A DNA stretch of 64,000 bases from Hemileia vastatrix (lineage: Eukaryota; Basidiomycota; Pucciniomycetes; Pucciniales; Zaghouaniaceae). Shown here piece by piece: positions 21,425-31,984 of this stretch. The notes under the pieces were generated by a model that searched no databases, was not told where the DNA came from, and worked only from the letters and a program-made list of their open reading frames with translations. The stretch is from assembly GCA_030280995.1 (NCBI GenBank), contig JASXTE010000008.1:19832133-19896132 (forward strand). The letters run 5' to 3'. The translations under genes and the position numbers were made by a program. The stretch's first letter is position 1, and each line of letters opens with the position of its first letter.

Positions 21425-22440
21425 TAAAGTCCCCTTTTCCCCCTCAAATGCTCTCCTTGCCTGCCTCAAAATCCCCCTGAAATACCCCCCTTTCACCCCT
21501 CTTTAGGTCCCTCATCACCCTTCTTTCCCCACTCATTAGCTGCCTCAAACCCCCCCCCCCCATTCCCCCCTCTTTAGCTCCCTCAAACCCCCCCATTCCC
21601 CTCACCTTAGGCGCCTCAAACCCCCCCCCATTCCCCCCTCTTTAGCTCCCTCAAACCCCCCCATTCCCCTCACCTTAGGCGCCTCAAACCCCCCCCATTC
21701 CCCTCTCCTTAGGCGCCTCAAACCCCCACCCTTCCCCTCTCCTTAGGCACCTCAAACCCCCCCCATTCCCCTCTCCTTAGGTACCTCAAACCCCCCCCTT
21801 CCAATCTCCTTACCCCCTCCCAAACCCTTTCCCCAACACCCACCCCCCCCCCTGTTTATTAACGAACGATCTATAACGATCGTTCGTTAAGTAATCGAAT
21901 CGCTAACGATTCGATTACTTAGCGAACGATGGTTACATATCGTTCGTTAAGTAATCGAATCGCTAACGATTCGATTACTTAGCGAACGATGGTTACAAAT
22001 CGTTCGCTAAGTAATCGAATCGTTAGCGATTCGATTACTTAACGAACGATCTGTAACGATCGTTCGTTAATAAACTGGGGGGGGGGGGTAGAGGAGGATA
22101 TAATGTGATTAGGTAGGGGGGGAAGGGGGGGTGTTTGAGGCGCCTAAAGAGAGGGAAAGGGGGGGTTTGATGTGGGTAAAGAGAGGTGAAGGGGGGGGGG
22201 TTTGAGGCGCCAAAAGAGAGGTGAAGGGGGGGTTTGAGGGACATAAAGAGAGGGGAAGGGGGGTGTATTGAAGCACCTAAAAAGAGGGGAAAGGGGGTGA
22301 TGAGGGACCTAAAGAGGGGGGAAAGGGGGGATTTGAGGCAGCTAAAAAGGGGGTAAAAAGGGGGTCAGAGACAGGTAAAGAGAGGGAAAAAGGGGGGCCT
22401 TGAGGATGATAAAGAGAGGTGAAGGAGAGAAAAAAAAACA
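21425..22440. repeat. ~1-kb inverted structure: C-rich arm, CpG-rich palindromic array, G-rich arm
   Basis: The left arm (21425-21853) has tandem C-rich units of about 40 bp (ttaggcgcctcaaaccccccc). The right arm (22076-22440) has G-rich units that are its reverse complement in style (gggggtttgaggcgcc). The core (21854-22075) is a palindrome built from a 60-bp repeat, with the phrase cgttcgttaa or cgttcgctaa at exactly 21881, 21941, 22001 and 22061; each unit (taagtaatcgaatcgctaac..) is itself self-complementary. The core contains many CpG sites (cgaacgatcgttcg). It can fold into a very large hairpin, and the arms can form G-quadruplexes. Confidence 0.88.
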
Positions 22441-22541
22441 AAAAAATAAAAAGATAAAAAAGATAAAAAAGCAAAACAAAAATTAGTTTACCCTAGAACA
22501 AAAATAATAGAAGCACTTACAAAAAAAACAAAAAAAAAGCA

Positions 22542-22572
<31 letters not shown>

Positions 22573-22922
22573 AATCATGATTAGCAAATAAAAAACCATG
22601 AAAAAAGAAAAAAAATGACCTACCTGGTGAGCTGAGTTGAGAAAATAAATGCAACCAAAATATTTGAGGGATGTTTGAGGAGAATAGGAAAAGGATATGA
22701 GTGATGAATGAAAAAAAAAATCACTGACAAAATATGCGATATAAGAAAATATGCGATTTTATGTTGAGGAAGTGAAAGAAAACCAATGAGCCATCCAAAA
22801 AAAAGATATTCACCGTAAATTCAAAAAAAAAAATGAATATGCAACAAACCAAAATACAAAACCAAGTGATTAAAGTACACAAAGAGGACAATTGGAAAGT
22901 ATGAAAACATAAAAATTAAAAA
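22441..22922. other. A-rich 3' flank of the H1 transposase gene
   Basis: This AT-rich stretch has no open frame of note and runs of A such as aaaaaaaaagc. It sits downstream of the transposase stop codon. Confidence 0.5.
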
Positions 22923-24182
22923 TTAAAAGGGTGAAGAGAAATGTTGAAGAGTAATTGGCATTATAATGGGGCGTATGCCGGTTGATTGAATGATTTGTGA
23001 ATCAAGGGAGGGGAGTGCCAGTGGTGGTTCAGGATCCTCTTCTTCATAAAGATCATTCCACTCATCCTTTAAATCAGCTAGAATATTGTGGAGTATTACG
23101 CAAGTCAAGATCCAATGATTTGCAGTTTTGATCTCCAATTTTTTTTGAAATTGGATTCTGAGCTCCCGAAGACTAGAAAATCGTCCCTTTAAAATACCTA
23201 TAGCATGTTCAATTCGTACTCTTGATTGTGCAAGGTGATAATTAAATTTAGTTTTGGGGTCATTTTCTGAAGTTGCACCACGGAAAGCAGGTATAATGTA
23301 CTTTCCACTTGCATATGCTGAGTCTGCAAGGAGGTACTGAGATTCGTCAAAGTATGATTCAGGGGATTGAGAAATCCTCATTCTTTGGAAGACGGAAGAG
23401 TCATGACATGATCCAGGGCAGCCACTGTGAAAAGCAATAAATTTTTTATTGACATCGCATACAAGTTGAACGGCAATAGAGTATCTAGAAAGAAGATTAA
23501 AAGTTAGATTGTGAAAGATGAGAACTTGGAGAAGATTTTGAAGAAACCTTTTTTTGCGATCAAAATAATGGTTGCCATCATGAGCAGGCTTTTGACTCAA
23601 AGGGATGGTTGTGCCATCAACAAAACCTATACAGCCAGGGAAACCTTCAGCTTGCATTACTTGAGAGGATTCAAGTCGCTGTTCTGGAGTTGGCCAAGCA
23701 AGAGTTTGAGACTTGAGGGAAAGGATAGAAATCATACAGCGCTTGGTGTATAATATCACGGTACCATATCCTATGTTAAAGAGATTATCCAAACGTCTTA
23801 CGGCAGCACCATTTCCATTTGAGCCAAAGCGACATAGAGCAACAGCAAGTTGGATGGCAGGATTACGCTGTTTGTTATGAGAATTGTTATGGAAGATAGG
23901 ATGATTGGAGATGAGTTGATAAAGTTTGAAGAAAGAATCGGGAGAAGTTCTAAAAAGTTGTGTGAAGTTTAAATGAGGAATGTTGAGAATGGAGGCCAGA
24001 TCATATCGGGGATCATGATAAAGATTTGGCCCCCTGGTGATGATGTAACGCTTTTTGGAAAGAAAACACATATAAGCTAAAGCATCTTCCAAATCAGAGT
24101 CAGATTTATAGTAAAGAACTAAAAGAAAAGTGATAGCATTCATTGTTGAGTGAAGTAGATTCCTAGTAGAGAGGTGTTTCAT
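22923..24182 (-). CDS. PIF/Harbinger DDE transposase (DDE_Tnp_4 type) of H1
   Basis: The first ATG after the open upstream sequence is at 24182. A 63-bp intron (23547-23485; GTTTCT start, CTAAC branch site, CTAG end) is probably removed, giving 398 residues; unspliced, the frame stays open (419 residues) because the intron is a multiple of three without a stop. The catalytic triad is visible: FVDGTTIPLSQ (Asp189), LLADSAYASGKYIIPAF (Asp266) and RIEHAIGILKGRF (Glu304) in spliced numbering. Other family motifs are GNHYFDRKKR-YSIAVQLVCD and GCPGSCHDSSVF. The enzyme would excise and insert the element in the nucleus. Length and motif order fit an intact enzyme. Confidence 0.85.
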   Translation of the reverse strand: MKHLSTRNLLHSTMNAITFLLVLYYKSDSDLEDALAYMCFLSKKRYIITRGPNLYHDPRYDLASILNIPHLNFTQLFRTSPDSFFKLYQLISNHPIFHNNSHNKQRNPAIQLAVALCRFGSNGNGAAVRRLDNLFNIGYGTVILYTKRCMISILSLKSQTLAWPTPEQRLESSQVMQAEGFPGCIGFVDGTTIPLSQKPAHDGNHYFDRKKRFLQNLLQVLIFHNLTFNLLSRYSIAVQLVCDVNKKFIAFHSGCPGSCHDSSVFQRMRISQSPESYFDESQYLLADSAYASGKYIIPAFRGATSENDPKTKFNYHLAQSRVRIEHAIGILKGRFSSLRELRIQFQKKLEIKTANHWILTCVILHNILADLKDEWNDLYEEEDPEPPLALPSLDSQIIQSTGIRPIIMPITLQHFSSPF

Positions 24183-24603
24183 TGTTGCCGGTGGAAGGGT
24201 TATGTGATGAGGGAAGTGGGAATTCACCGCCAAATGTGCAGTTGGGGTGTGTAGATAGAAAAAAAACTTAAGTGTTCGCCACCAAAATTAAGTAGCATAG
24301 AGTGAGGAAATACTTAAGGATGGCATCAGCAATTATAAGTCATGTGACTTTCTTATAAATCCATCATGGATGAGATGAGTTTGGGATCAGGAATTAGGAA
24401 TGGAAATTGGGGTATAAGAGGCGGGATAATGCATTATCGTGGATTTCTTATCCACTAGCCCTGGGGCTAGTGGATAAGAATCTTCCGCAATTAATAATGT
24501 CTGATCCCGGGAAAAAAAATTCCTGATCCCTAATTGCGGATCCCTGAACATTGATACCCCCTAATAACACTATGAACAAGGTAAAATATTGCTGATGGGG
24601 TTA

Positions 24604-24787
24604 CACTACCAACACCATTCGTTACGCCACAAGGTGTAACAAATGCGTTACAGTTGTGTAACGCTTCCATAATAAATACATAACAATCTTTATGTCCCCT
24701 AGCAATCAATAATAATTGTTATGTATTTGTTACACAACCATTACGCAACTGTTACGCCGTCTGGCGTAACAAACAAATTCGGTAGTG
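24604..24787. mobile_element. 184-bp foldback element with CACTACC/GGTAGTG ends
   Basis: The two halves are imperfect reverse complements over nearly their full length (attcgttacgcc..aataaatacataacaa against ttgttatgtatttgtt..ggcgtaacaaa). The ends CACTACC and GGTAGTG suggest a CACTA-type miniature transposon. The flanking triplets (tta, ata) differ by one base, so a target duplication is possible but not clear. Confidence 0.6.
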
Positions 24788-24843
24788 ATATTCATGCGTG
24801 TGTTAGTTATATATTTGAAGAAGTGACATAAACACAGAAAAAA

Positions 24844-25043
24844 AGGGGGTATCAAAGCTAAAAATCTACCATTTTAAAATATCCCTTTTTTCCACCAAAT
24901 CAACCATGATTATTTTATAAAATATGTCATGTTGTGCCCCCAAAACACCTCTTTACGGAAAATTAATGTCAAGTTTGTGGCTTCCTTTTTGTGTTGTGAA
25001 ATACCTTTTAAATAATTACAAATTTCTAACTTTGTTACCCCCT
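24844..25043. mobile_element. MITE M2 (200 bp)
   Basis: Same family as M1 and M3, with ends AGGGGGTATCAAAGCTA and TTCTAACTTTGTTACCCCCT. The flanking triplets are aaa and aat, so the target duplication is decayed. Confidence 0.7.
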
Positions 25044-25079
25044 AATATGTGTAAGAAAAATATTTTAAAACCATGAATG

Positions 25080-26330
25080 TTTTTGTTTTATTACTTATTT
25101 TTCTTCAAATAAACGTGGGTTACACCTTTATTGAGTTCATGCCATCAACGTTAAGCATCACACTCATCAAAAAATGATTGCATCTGTAGTGAAATCTGAT
25201 TTGCTGCATTGGCATGAACATCTATGACATATCAGCATGGATTACATCAAAATATTACTTTCCCTACAAAGAAAATAGTGATCCTATCTTTTGTGAGCCC
25301 TGTGTTAAAGCTAAATTGCATAAGCTACCATTTTCTGGACACTTTCCAGAAGCATTAAGGCTGCTGAAATTATTTAACTGCAACTTAAGTGGAATACTAG
25401 TAAAAACAAAATCAGGGATTGAATATCATTTTAAATTATTAGGGGGTATCAAAGTTAGAAATCTTCCATTTCAAAATACCTCTTTTTCCCACCAAATCAA
25501 CCATGATTATTTTTTAAAATATGGCATATTGTGCTCCCAAAACACCTTTTTACTGAGAATTAATGTCAAGTCTGTGGCTTTCTTTTTGTGTTGTGAATAC
25601 CTTTTAATTAATTACAATTTTTTAACTTTGATACTCCCTATTATATGCATATTCTTCTTATAAATTTGTGTAATTTCTTAAAAAAAAATCTTATGCCTTT
25701 GAAAAATTCCTGCAACTCAAAAAATATGCTGAAAACCTAAAAAATCAAAAACTATTGAATGTAGAGTGTGACATTGGAGGAGGATTTATTAACAGAAGTT
25801 TCAGTGATCTTGCATTTACTGAAGGATTTAAGATAATATTCAAATTTCTCTATACCCCTCAACAGAACCCAATCTCTGAAAGAGAGAATCGGATGTCTGT
25901 TGAAATGGGTAAAGCCAACATGACAGAACACATGTGAAGGGAAGCTTTAAACACTTCAGTATTCATTGAAAACCATATTCACACAAAATAAAACTCAATT
26001 TATCTGTTTCCATATAAGAAATTGTTCAATACCAAAACAAAAATCTATAGACTGAGAGCCTTAGGCTATCTTGCATATTACCTGATCAATAAGAAGATTT
26101 TTTCTGGAAAATTTAGAACTAATTCTGTTTAGGCATGTCTGTTATGTTTTAAGGAGAAACATAACTCTTATCAATTACCAAATTTAAAGATAAACAAGCC
26201 TTTCTACTCAAATAAAATTATTTTTCATGAGAATGTCTTCCCATTTTTTGAACCACCAAAATCAAAATCTACTTGGCCAAATTGTTTTGTTAATGAAGAT
26301 TTCATAGCAATTTTTCATTGTTTATGTATT
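25080..26330 (+). pseudogene. Copia relic D1: GAG-pre-integrase and integrase remains
   Basis: Plus-strand fragments read FCEPCVKAKLHKLPFSGHFP (the integrase zinc finger with its flank), VECDIGGGFINRSF (around the second catalytic Asp), and FLYTPQQNPISERENRMSVE (around the catalytic Glu), then degraded post-integrase sequence to about 26330. Stops and frameshifts are frequent. MITE M3 is inserted between the zinc finger and the core. No LTR can be paired with it. Confidence 0.7.
25441..25639. mobile_element. MITE M3 (199 bp), inserted in copia relic D1
   Basis: The ends AGGGGGTATCAAAGTTAGAAAT and ..TTAACTTTGATACTCCCT are flanked by a perfect ATT duplication (25438-25440, 25640-25642). Closest to M1 in sequence. 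Confidence 0.8.
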
Positions 26331-26429
26331 TTGGTAGATAATAAGAACTGTGTCTTGTGCACTGAAACTAGAAAAGGGCACAGACCTCTATGGTATATAT
26401 ACTGTGTTTTCAGCAGAGTATATTCCTAG

Positions 26430-26749
26430 TGGCCTGATTCTATTTTCTAGGTGATGTCTTTCTCTTCTCTCTATAATTATATTCATATATCTAATCTTTG
26501 AATAGTTGTGTTATCAGGTTGTTGGTGCTACTCAATAGATATAGGCTTGGGACACTTATCCCAATCTCTATTATATTATATTACAGGTATAAGAGTAGTT
26601 ATCTATCTTATTATATTAGTGAAATGCATTCTACTCATCCAAGTGTGGCCTGATTCTATTTGATAGGTTGGTTGCACTCCCCAATAGATACAGGCTTGGG
26701 ATGCTTATCCTAAGCTCTATCATATTATATTACAGGCCAAACGCTTACA
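26430..26749 (+). repeat. Copia-type LTR end (element D) with tandem units
   Basis: Two diverged copies of a unit (tggcctgattctatttt.. and caatagata-aggcttggga..attatattacagg) lie at about 26431 and 26645. The LTR-like sequence ends ttaca directly before a tRNA-iMet-type primer site. The left boundary is unknown. Confidence 0.5.
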
Positions 26750-26750
26750 G

Positions 26751-26767
26751 GTTATGGGCTCAGGCAC
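26751..26767 (+). promoter_or_regulatory. Primer-binding site of copia D
   Basis: The plus strand reads gttatgggctcaggcac, complementary to the initiator tRNA-Met anticodon arm with few differences. The body of this element is cut off about 50 bp further on by the insertion of H2. Confidence 0.65.
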
Positions 26768-27263
26768 CCACTTTTCTAAACCCAGATAAAGAATGCAATA
26801 CACTAATTTTAACATAATACTAGGGGGTATCAATGTTCAGGGATCTGCAATTAAGTTAATTGCGGAAAATAATCTGCATACACCAATTATCTTCCACAAT
26901 TATTTTTGCTAATAATTGGGTTATTAGACACTTTATGTGTCAATGTTCACCTCTTATCTGAAATTTTTTTAGTCAATTTTTCATAACCACATCTTGGACA
27001 ACTTTCTGTCATAACCACATCTTGACCTACTTTCTGGCATAACCACATCTTGGACTACTCTCTGGATATGACTTCTACCTTGCTGCACACTCACATTCTC
27101 ATCCCATCCTGTCCATTCTATCCACTCAGAACCCCTCATCATCTCATCTGCTTGTTTCTGCTTCTTTTCATCTCGCTATCTCATATGCTTGTTTCTGCTC
27201 CTTTTCATCTCTCTATCTCATCTGCTAGTTTCTGCTCCTTTTCATCTTAATTTATATTTTAAC

Positions 27264-28614
27264 ATGCCTCATCTTCCTAGATCTTCTCAAAGGCAGCCAT
27301 CACCCAGTTGTTCTTCAAATCCTACTACTCCCTCTTTCCCCCGCTCAGCCGAGAAATCTAAGACCGTTCAATTAAAAAAAGATGATCATCTCCTTCTTAT
27401 CAACTGGCTGAAAACCAAATCTAACTATGATTCTTGTTTTGGTACTGAGTATGCGACTAAAGTAGGACAGCCCCCAGCATCAAAATTTAATTGCTATCTT
27501 CTAATGGAAAATGAATTACGGAATAAGACCAAGGGAAGGATTGATCTTTTACCTAAGCAGATGTCTGAACGCTTCAACCACTACCAAGCCAAATACAAGA
27601 AGGCAAAGGCTCTTTCATCTTCCACTGGCTTTGGGGTTACCGACATTGATATCACTAAGGGCATCAAATCCATATATGATAAACTTGAATCTTTATGTCC
27701 TTACTTTAAAGAGATGGATGCAATTTTTGGAGAGAAAGCTGATGTTAATCCTGTAAACATTTTGGATGGAGAAGATCCTATCTCCAAACATGATGTTGAA
27801 ATAAATCTTTTCCCATCCTCTTCCTCCACTCAAGCCTCCCCTCATTTGAATGAGACCAATCTAGATAGCTTTTCTGTAGATCCTATTGGCAATTTAACCC
27901 AACCAAATCTAACTCAGGTCTGTTTCTTTTTTCTTTTATCTTATCAATTCTATTTTTTAATTTACTTATCTTTTTCTTATTTCTTAAAAGGCTGACAAAT
28001 AAACCCAGGATCCTCAATCAACTGAGTCTGAAGGTAGCAACAGTGATGAGGAGGAAAATATGATCTTGAACAAGAAGCGTAGGGCTTCAAGTAGTCTAAA
28101 TTTCCACTCCCAAAGAAGACAAAAAAGTGATACTTCATCACAAACCCCTTTTTTGTCTATGTAAATTTTTTTAAAGAAGCATGATTCTGGTAAGTGATAC
28201 CATACCTCTTATTAATTTACTCTGCTTTTCTTCAACTTTATGTTAATTTTTATTATCACTCTAGAACAAGTGAGAATCACTAAAGAGACTCTAAGCTTTG
28301 AAAAGAAGAAATACAAGCTCTCTTTAAGGAGGGATGATAGGCTACAAGATTTGGAAGAGAGGAAGTATGAGCTCTCTTTACGGAAGGATGATTGGGCCCA
28401 AGATTTGGAGGAGAAGAAGTTTGAGCTAACTCTAAGTATTGAAAAATTAAAAAAAGAGGAGAAAACACTCGAACATCAAAACCTATTAGAGCAGATAAAA
28501 TATAAGTTTGATCATGAAGAAAATTCCAAAAAGAAAGATTTCTTGATCAAATGTGTTAAAGCTAATAAATCAGTTGAGGAAATTACACGTTCAAAGAAAT
28601 TGTTTGATGACTAG
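27264..28614 (+). pseudogene. SANT/coiled-coil gene of H2, broken
   Basis: Exon 1 (27264-27917) is open and the same length as in H1, with the SANT-like motifs kept (INWLKTKSNYDSCFG, CPYFKEMDAIFG). Exon 2 starts at 27991 and meets TAA at 28000-28002, with a second TAA near 28162. The coiled-coil exon (from about 28265) is open but has two rather than three of the ~19-residue ELSLRxDD repeats. The product would stop just after the Ser-rich linker. Confidence 0.82.
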
Positions 28615-28779
28615 TTTGTTTTATTACTCTCACACTTCAACTGTTCATATTTATTTGTACATAAAATTTCCAATAATTTCATGTATTTCATTACTCTATC
28701 AATCATTACTTGAATTTTTGTATTTTAATGTTAAATATTCTTTTTTTAAATATAATTTTCATGTCTCCTTTGAAAATTT

Positions 28780-29190
28780 GACGATCCCCCACCCCTGGAT
28801 TTTTTTGAAGTAAGGGGTGGGTATCACCAAAATTCTTTCATGTCATGAATTTTGAAAGTCTTATATCAAACTTTGGCTTTACTACCCGCTGAATTTTACC
28901 GGTATTTCCAAAATTCTTACAAGTCAAGAATTCCACAAGTCTTATAAGAAATTTTGGCAATACCCCCCTTGATTTTATTGAAGTAAGGGACGGGTATCAC
29001 CAAATTTTTTTCACCAAAATATTTGCAAGTCAAAAATTTTACATGTTACATTTGAAAATTGTGAAATACCCCCCCTACATTTTATTGAATCAAGGGGTGG
29101 GTATCACCAAAATTTTTACAAGTCTTCAATTTTGAATGTCATATTTGAAAATTTGGCAATACCCCCCCTGTGCATTTTATTGAAGTAAGG
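28780..29190. repeat. ~96-bp tandem repeat of H2
   Basis: About four units of accccc..gaagtaaggggtgggtatcacc, orthologous to the array at 18720-19135 in H1 and likewise placed between convergent genes. Confidence 0.68.
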
Positions 29191-29496
29191 GGTGGAAGTC
29201 ATCTAAATTTAATATAATTACATAAATTATTAAATAAATATCTAATATATATCAATTTCCCTAGTTTAAATTAATAACAATTCCTCAAGCCAAAATGCAG
29301 ATCAAATCTAGAAACAAAAGTTTGGGACTTTCCACAGATATAGGCTAGAGGAATCCCATGAAAAAAAATAAATGTTATCATGATTACCAGTTATACAACC
29401 AAAGGTCATTGGCCCATTACTTTAGTTGAGGAAATTGATATATAAAAAATATTTATTAAAAATTTATGAAAAAATATAAAATATTTGATGACAACT

Positions 29497-30797
29497 CTAA
29501 TCCCCATACTTTTTGGATCTAGATAAAGTTTTTTTAAATTGATTAACTTTACCTTCTTTCTTTACCTTGTTGATGCATTGAATAAACTTATGACTGATTT
29601 GAAATAAGCAGCCAAAATGTGTCAAATCTTGACAGGATTCCAAACCAGGAGGAGTTTTGGTTGTTTGATGATTATCCTGAGAAGAATTCCAAATAGTCTC
29701 AATGATACCATTTCCCAAACCAAAATCAATGATGCACCGTTGGTCTGGAAAATATAAACCATGTCCTTTGATTTTTGCTGGAGATGGTATTGGTTGGCCA
29801 GTTATCAGATTGATATATGAGAATATACCAAAAGTAAGAAAATTGGCGTCATTCCTATCGATATGAATCCTATTGAGGAATCCAGAATGAGTGATAATAA
29901 CATTAGAAAATAAAAGATATTTGTGGCTGATATCTTATAATTCAGAGTCACACCAATTTGGTATTCCAACTTTGCTTGCAAGCTCATGATTTTTTTCAAA
30001 TGCTTTATTAAAGATCTTTTTGAGTAGAAGAGCAAGAAAAGAGTTAAAGGAAGGTAGAGTGTCCCATAAACAAAAATCTTCATCTTTTTGAGCTTTAGTG
30101 ATATTCTTGAGCAATGAATATATGCCTATATAATTGAAATAAGTGAAATGATATTAAGAATAGAACAAAAATTATTAGAAATACCAAGAGAATATCCTTT
30201 AAAAAAACCAGGTCTCCAACCAAATCCAATCATGATACCACCCAAAATATTTGTATTCCTTATAGGTAACCAAACCAAAGCCATTTGATAAAGAGTTATG
30301 ATAAGATTAGATAGTTGATTAAAAGATTCATCTTTTACACCATTGAATGAATGAACTTCCAGAATGAATTGAGCCTTAAAAGTATTACTGATAACTGCAA
30401 CAACTTGATCATCTCCAAATTTGGTTGGATATTTGATATCTTCTGGTAATTTTTTCGGATATTGAATTTTTTTTATCTACTTTAGTTTTATAAAAAAAAT
30501 GTTTGGGATATGACGAAAAAAACTTTCGCAGAGAATTTTTTTTTTCAGATATCTTTTCTTCGGATGAGACTGATTATCTTTAATTTTTTTTTTGATGATT
30601 TAGAGAATGATTTTATTTTTCAGATATCTTTTCTTCTGATGAGACTGATTATCAATAAATTTTTTTGATGATTCAAAAGATGATTGTATTGAAGTTTATT
30701 TTGAAGAAGATGATAGAGATGATAAAGATGAAGTTGATAAAGAGGATAAAGATGAATATGATAGAGAAGTAAGGGGTGAATCTGAAGAAGAAGACAT
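29497..30797 (-). pseudogene. Tet-like 2OG-Fe(II) dioxygenase gene of H2, broken
   Basis: It aligns with the H1 gene over both exons. Exon 2 keeps the iron ligands (LNRIHIDRNDAN and DNHQT) and the SYINLITGQPIPSPAKIKG stretch, and like H1 has His in THFGC. It carries a TAA near 29937 where H1 reads GAA (Glu). Exon 1 keeps the Ser-rich start from ATG 30797, but a duplicated QSHQKKRYLKKK-like segment and frameshifts disrupt it. It cannot make a full enzyme. Its presence shows the dioxygenase gene was part of the family before H1 and H2 separated. Confidence 0.82.
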
Positions 30798-30799
30798 TT

Positions 30800-31319
30800 T
30801 TTTGATCTGAAAAAAAACTTAAATTTCAAAAAAAAATTCAACAAATTTTTAAAAAAAAAACCCACCTAATAATATCTTTTGAAATAAAATTTAAAGAAAA
30901 ATCCTTTTAAAGAAATATTAAAAAAATTTTTTTAAAACATAAAGAAAAAAAAAATTTCAGTAAAAATTCTTTCAAAAAAAAAATTCAAATGAAAACATGA
31001 AGTTTGGTTATAAAAAATCTTCACAGAAAATCCTGACATAAAAATTTTAAAAAAAATAAAAAAAATAAAAAAAATTCAGTAAAAGAAAAATCAAAACAAA
31101 AAATTAAAAAAAAAAATTATATTCAGTAAAATTATTTGGAAGAAAAACTAAAAATTAAAATCTAAACCTTTTTTGTTTTGTAATTAACAGCGAAAGTCCT
31201 TCACAGAATGTAAAAGATATTTTTTTTCTAAAATTCTGCCAAAAAAAAAAAAAAATTTACAACAAAAAATTTTTAGTATTTTTTTTAGAAAGTAGGTAAC
31301 CCCTATTTAGCTCCCATAA
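30800..31319. other. A-rich non-coding stretch in H2
   Basis: Counterpart of 20780-21424 in H1, dominated by A runs on the plus strand; no gene. Confidence 0.55.
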
Positions 31320-31960
31320 AAGTCCCCTTCCCCCCATTTATTTCTCTTAAATCCCCTATAAAATCCCTCCCTCCTTGCCTCAAAACCCCCCTCAAATCCC
31401 CTCCTTGCCTGCCTCAAAATCCCCCTGAATCCCCCTCCTTATTTGCCTCAAAACCCCCCCAAACTCCCCCCTTTATCCCTCTTTATATGTCCCAAACCCC
31501 CCCTTTCCCCCCCTCTTTAGCCGCCTCAAAGCCCCCCCTTTTAGGTCCCCTCCCCCCCTTCCACTCCCCTTAAACCACCTCTACCCCCCCCCTCTTTCTT
31601 AACAAACAATCAGTAACGATTGTTCATTAAGAAGGAGGGGGGGTAGAGGCAGATTAAGGGGAGTGGAAGGGGGGGGGTTTGAGGTGGCTAAAGAGAGGAG
31701 AAGGGGGGAGGGTTGAGGCACCTAAAGAGAGGGGAAGGGGGGGTCATGAGGTGCCTAAAGAGAGGGGAAGGGGGGTCACGAGGCACCTAAAGAGGGGGGA
31801 AAGGGGGGATTTGGGACAGGTAAAGAGGGTGAAATAAGGGGGACTTGAGGAAGGTAAAGAGAGGGGAGAAGGAGTGACTTGAGGCAGGTAAAGAGAGAGG
31901 AAAAGGGGTGAAATGAGGCAGTTAAAGAGGGTGAAGGAGTGAAGAAAAAAGAAAAAAAAG
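31320..31960. repeat. C-rich/G-rich inverted structure of H2
   Basis: A C-rich arm (31320-31595) and a G-rich arm (31630-31960) flank a short core (ttcttaacaaacaatcagtaacgattgttcattaag). The inner ~60 bp on each side (ccactccccttaaaccacct against its inverse) pair almost perfectly. The 60-bp CpG-rich palindromic array of H1 is reduced here to a single short hairpin. Confidence 0.82.
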
Positions 31961-31984
31961 AGAAAAAAGAGAAAAAAGAGAAAA

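Larger units (their letters stand above)
16835..24562. mobile_element. PIF/Harbinger-like DNA transposon H1, complete, three genes
   Basis: This 7.7-kb element has terminal inverted repeats AGGGGGTATCAATGTT.. (left) and ..AACATTGATACCCCCT (right), with the subterminal sequences ATCCGCAATTA and TAATTGCGGATC also inverted. A 3-bp AAT is duplicated at 16832-16834 and 24563-24565. It carries a plus-strand SANT/coiled-coil gene (17186-18583), a minus-strand Tet-like oxygenase gene (19432-20774) and a minus-strand DDE transposase gene (22923-24182), all intact once short introns are removed. A tandem repeat lies between the two convergent genes and a large hairpin region (21425-22440) between the two minus-strand genes. 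It is a good candidate for an autonomous copy. Confidence 0.88.

Noticed and set aside
21425..21853. C-rich repeats as possible telomere sequence
   Set aside because: The units are not TTAGGG/CCCTAA and lie inside a transposon.
21854..22075. Regularly spaced repeats that might suggest a CRISPR array
   Set aside because: Repeats and spacers are one continuous palindrome, there are no unique spacers, and the sequence is eukaryotic with spliceosomal introns.
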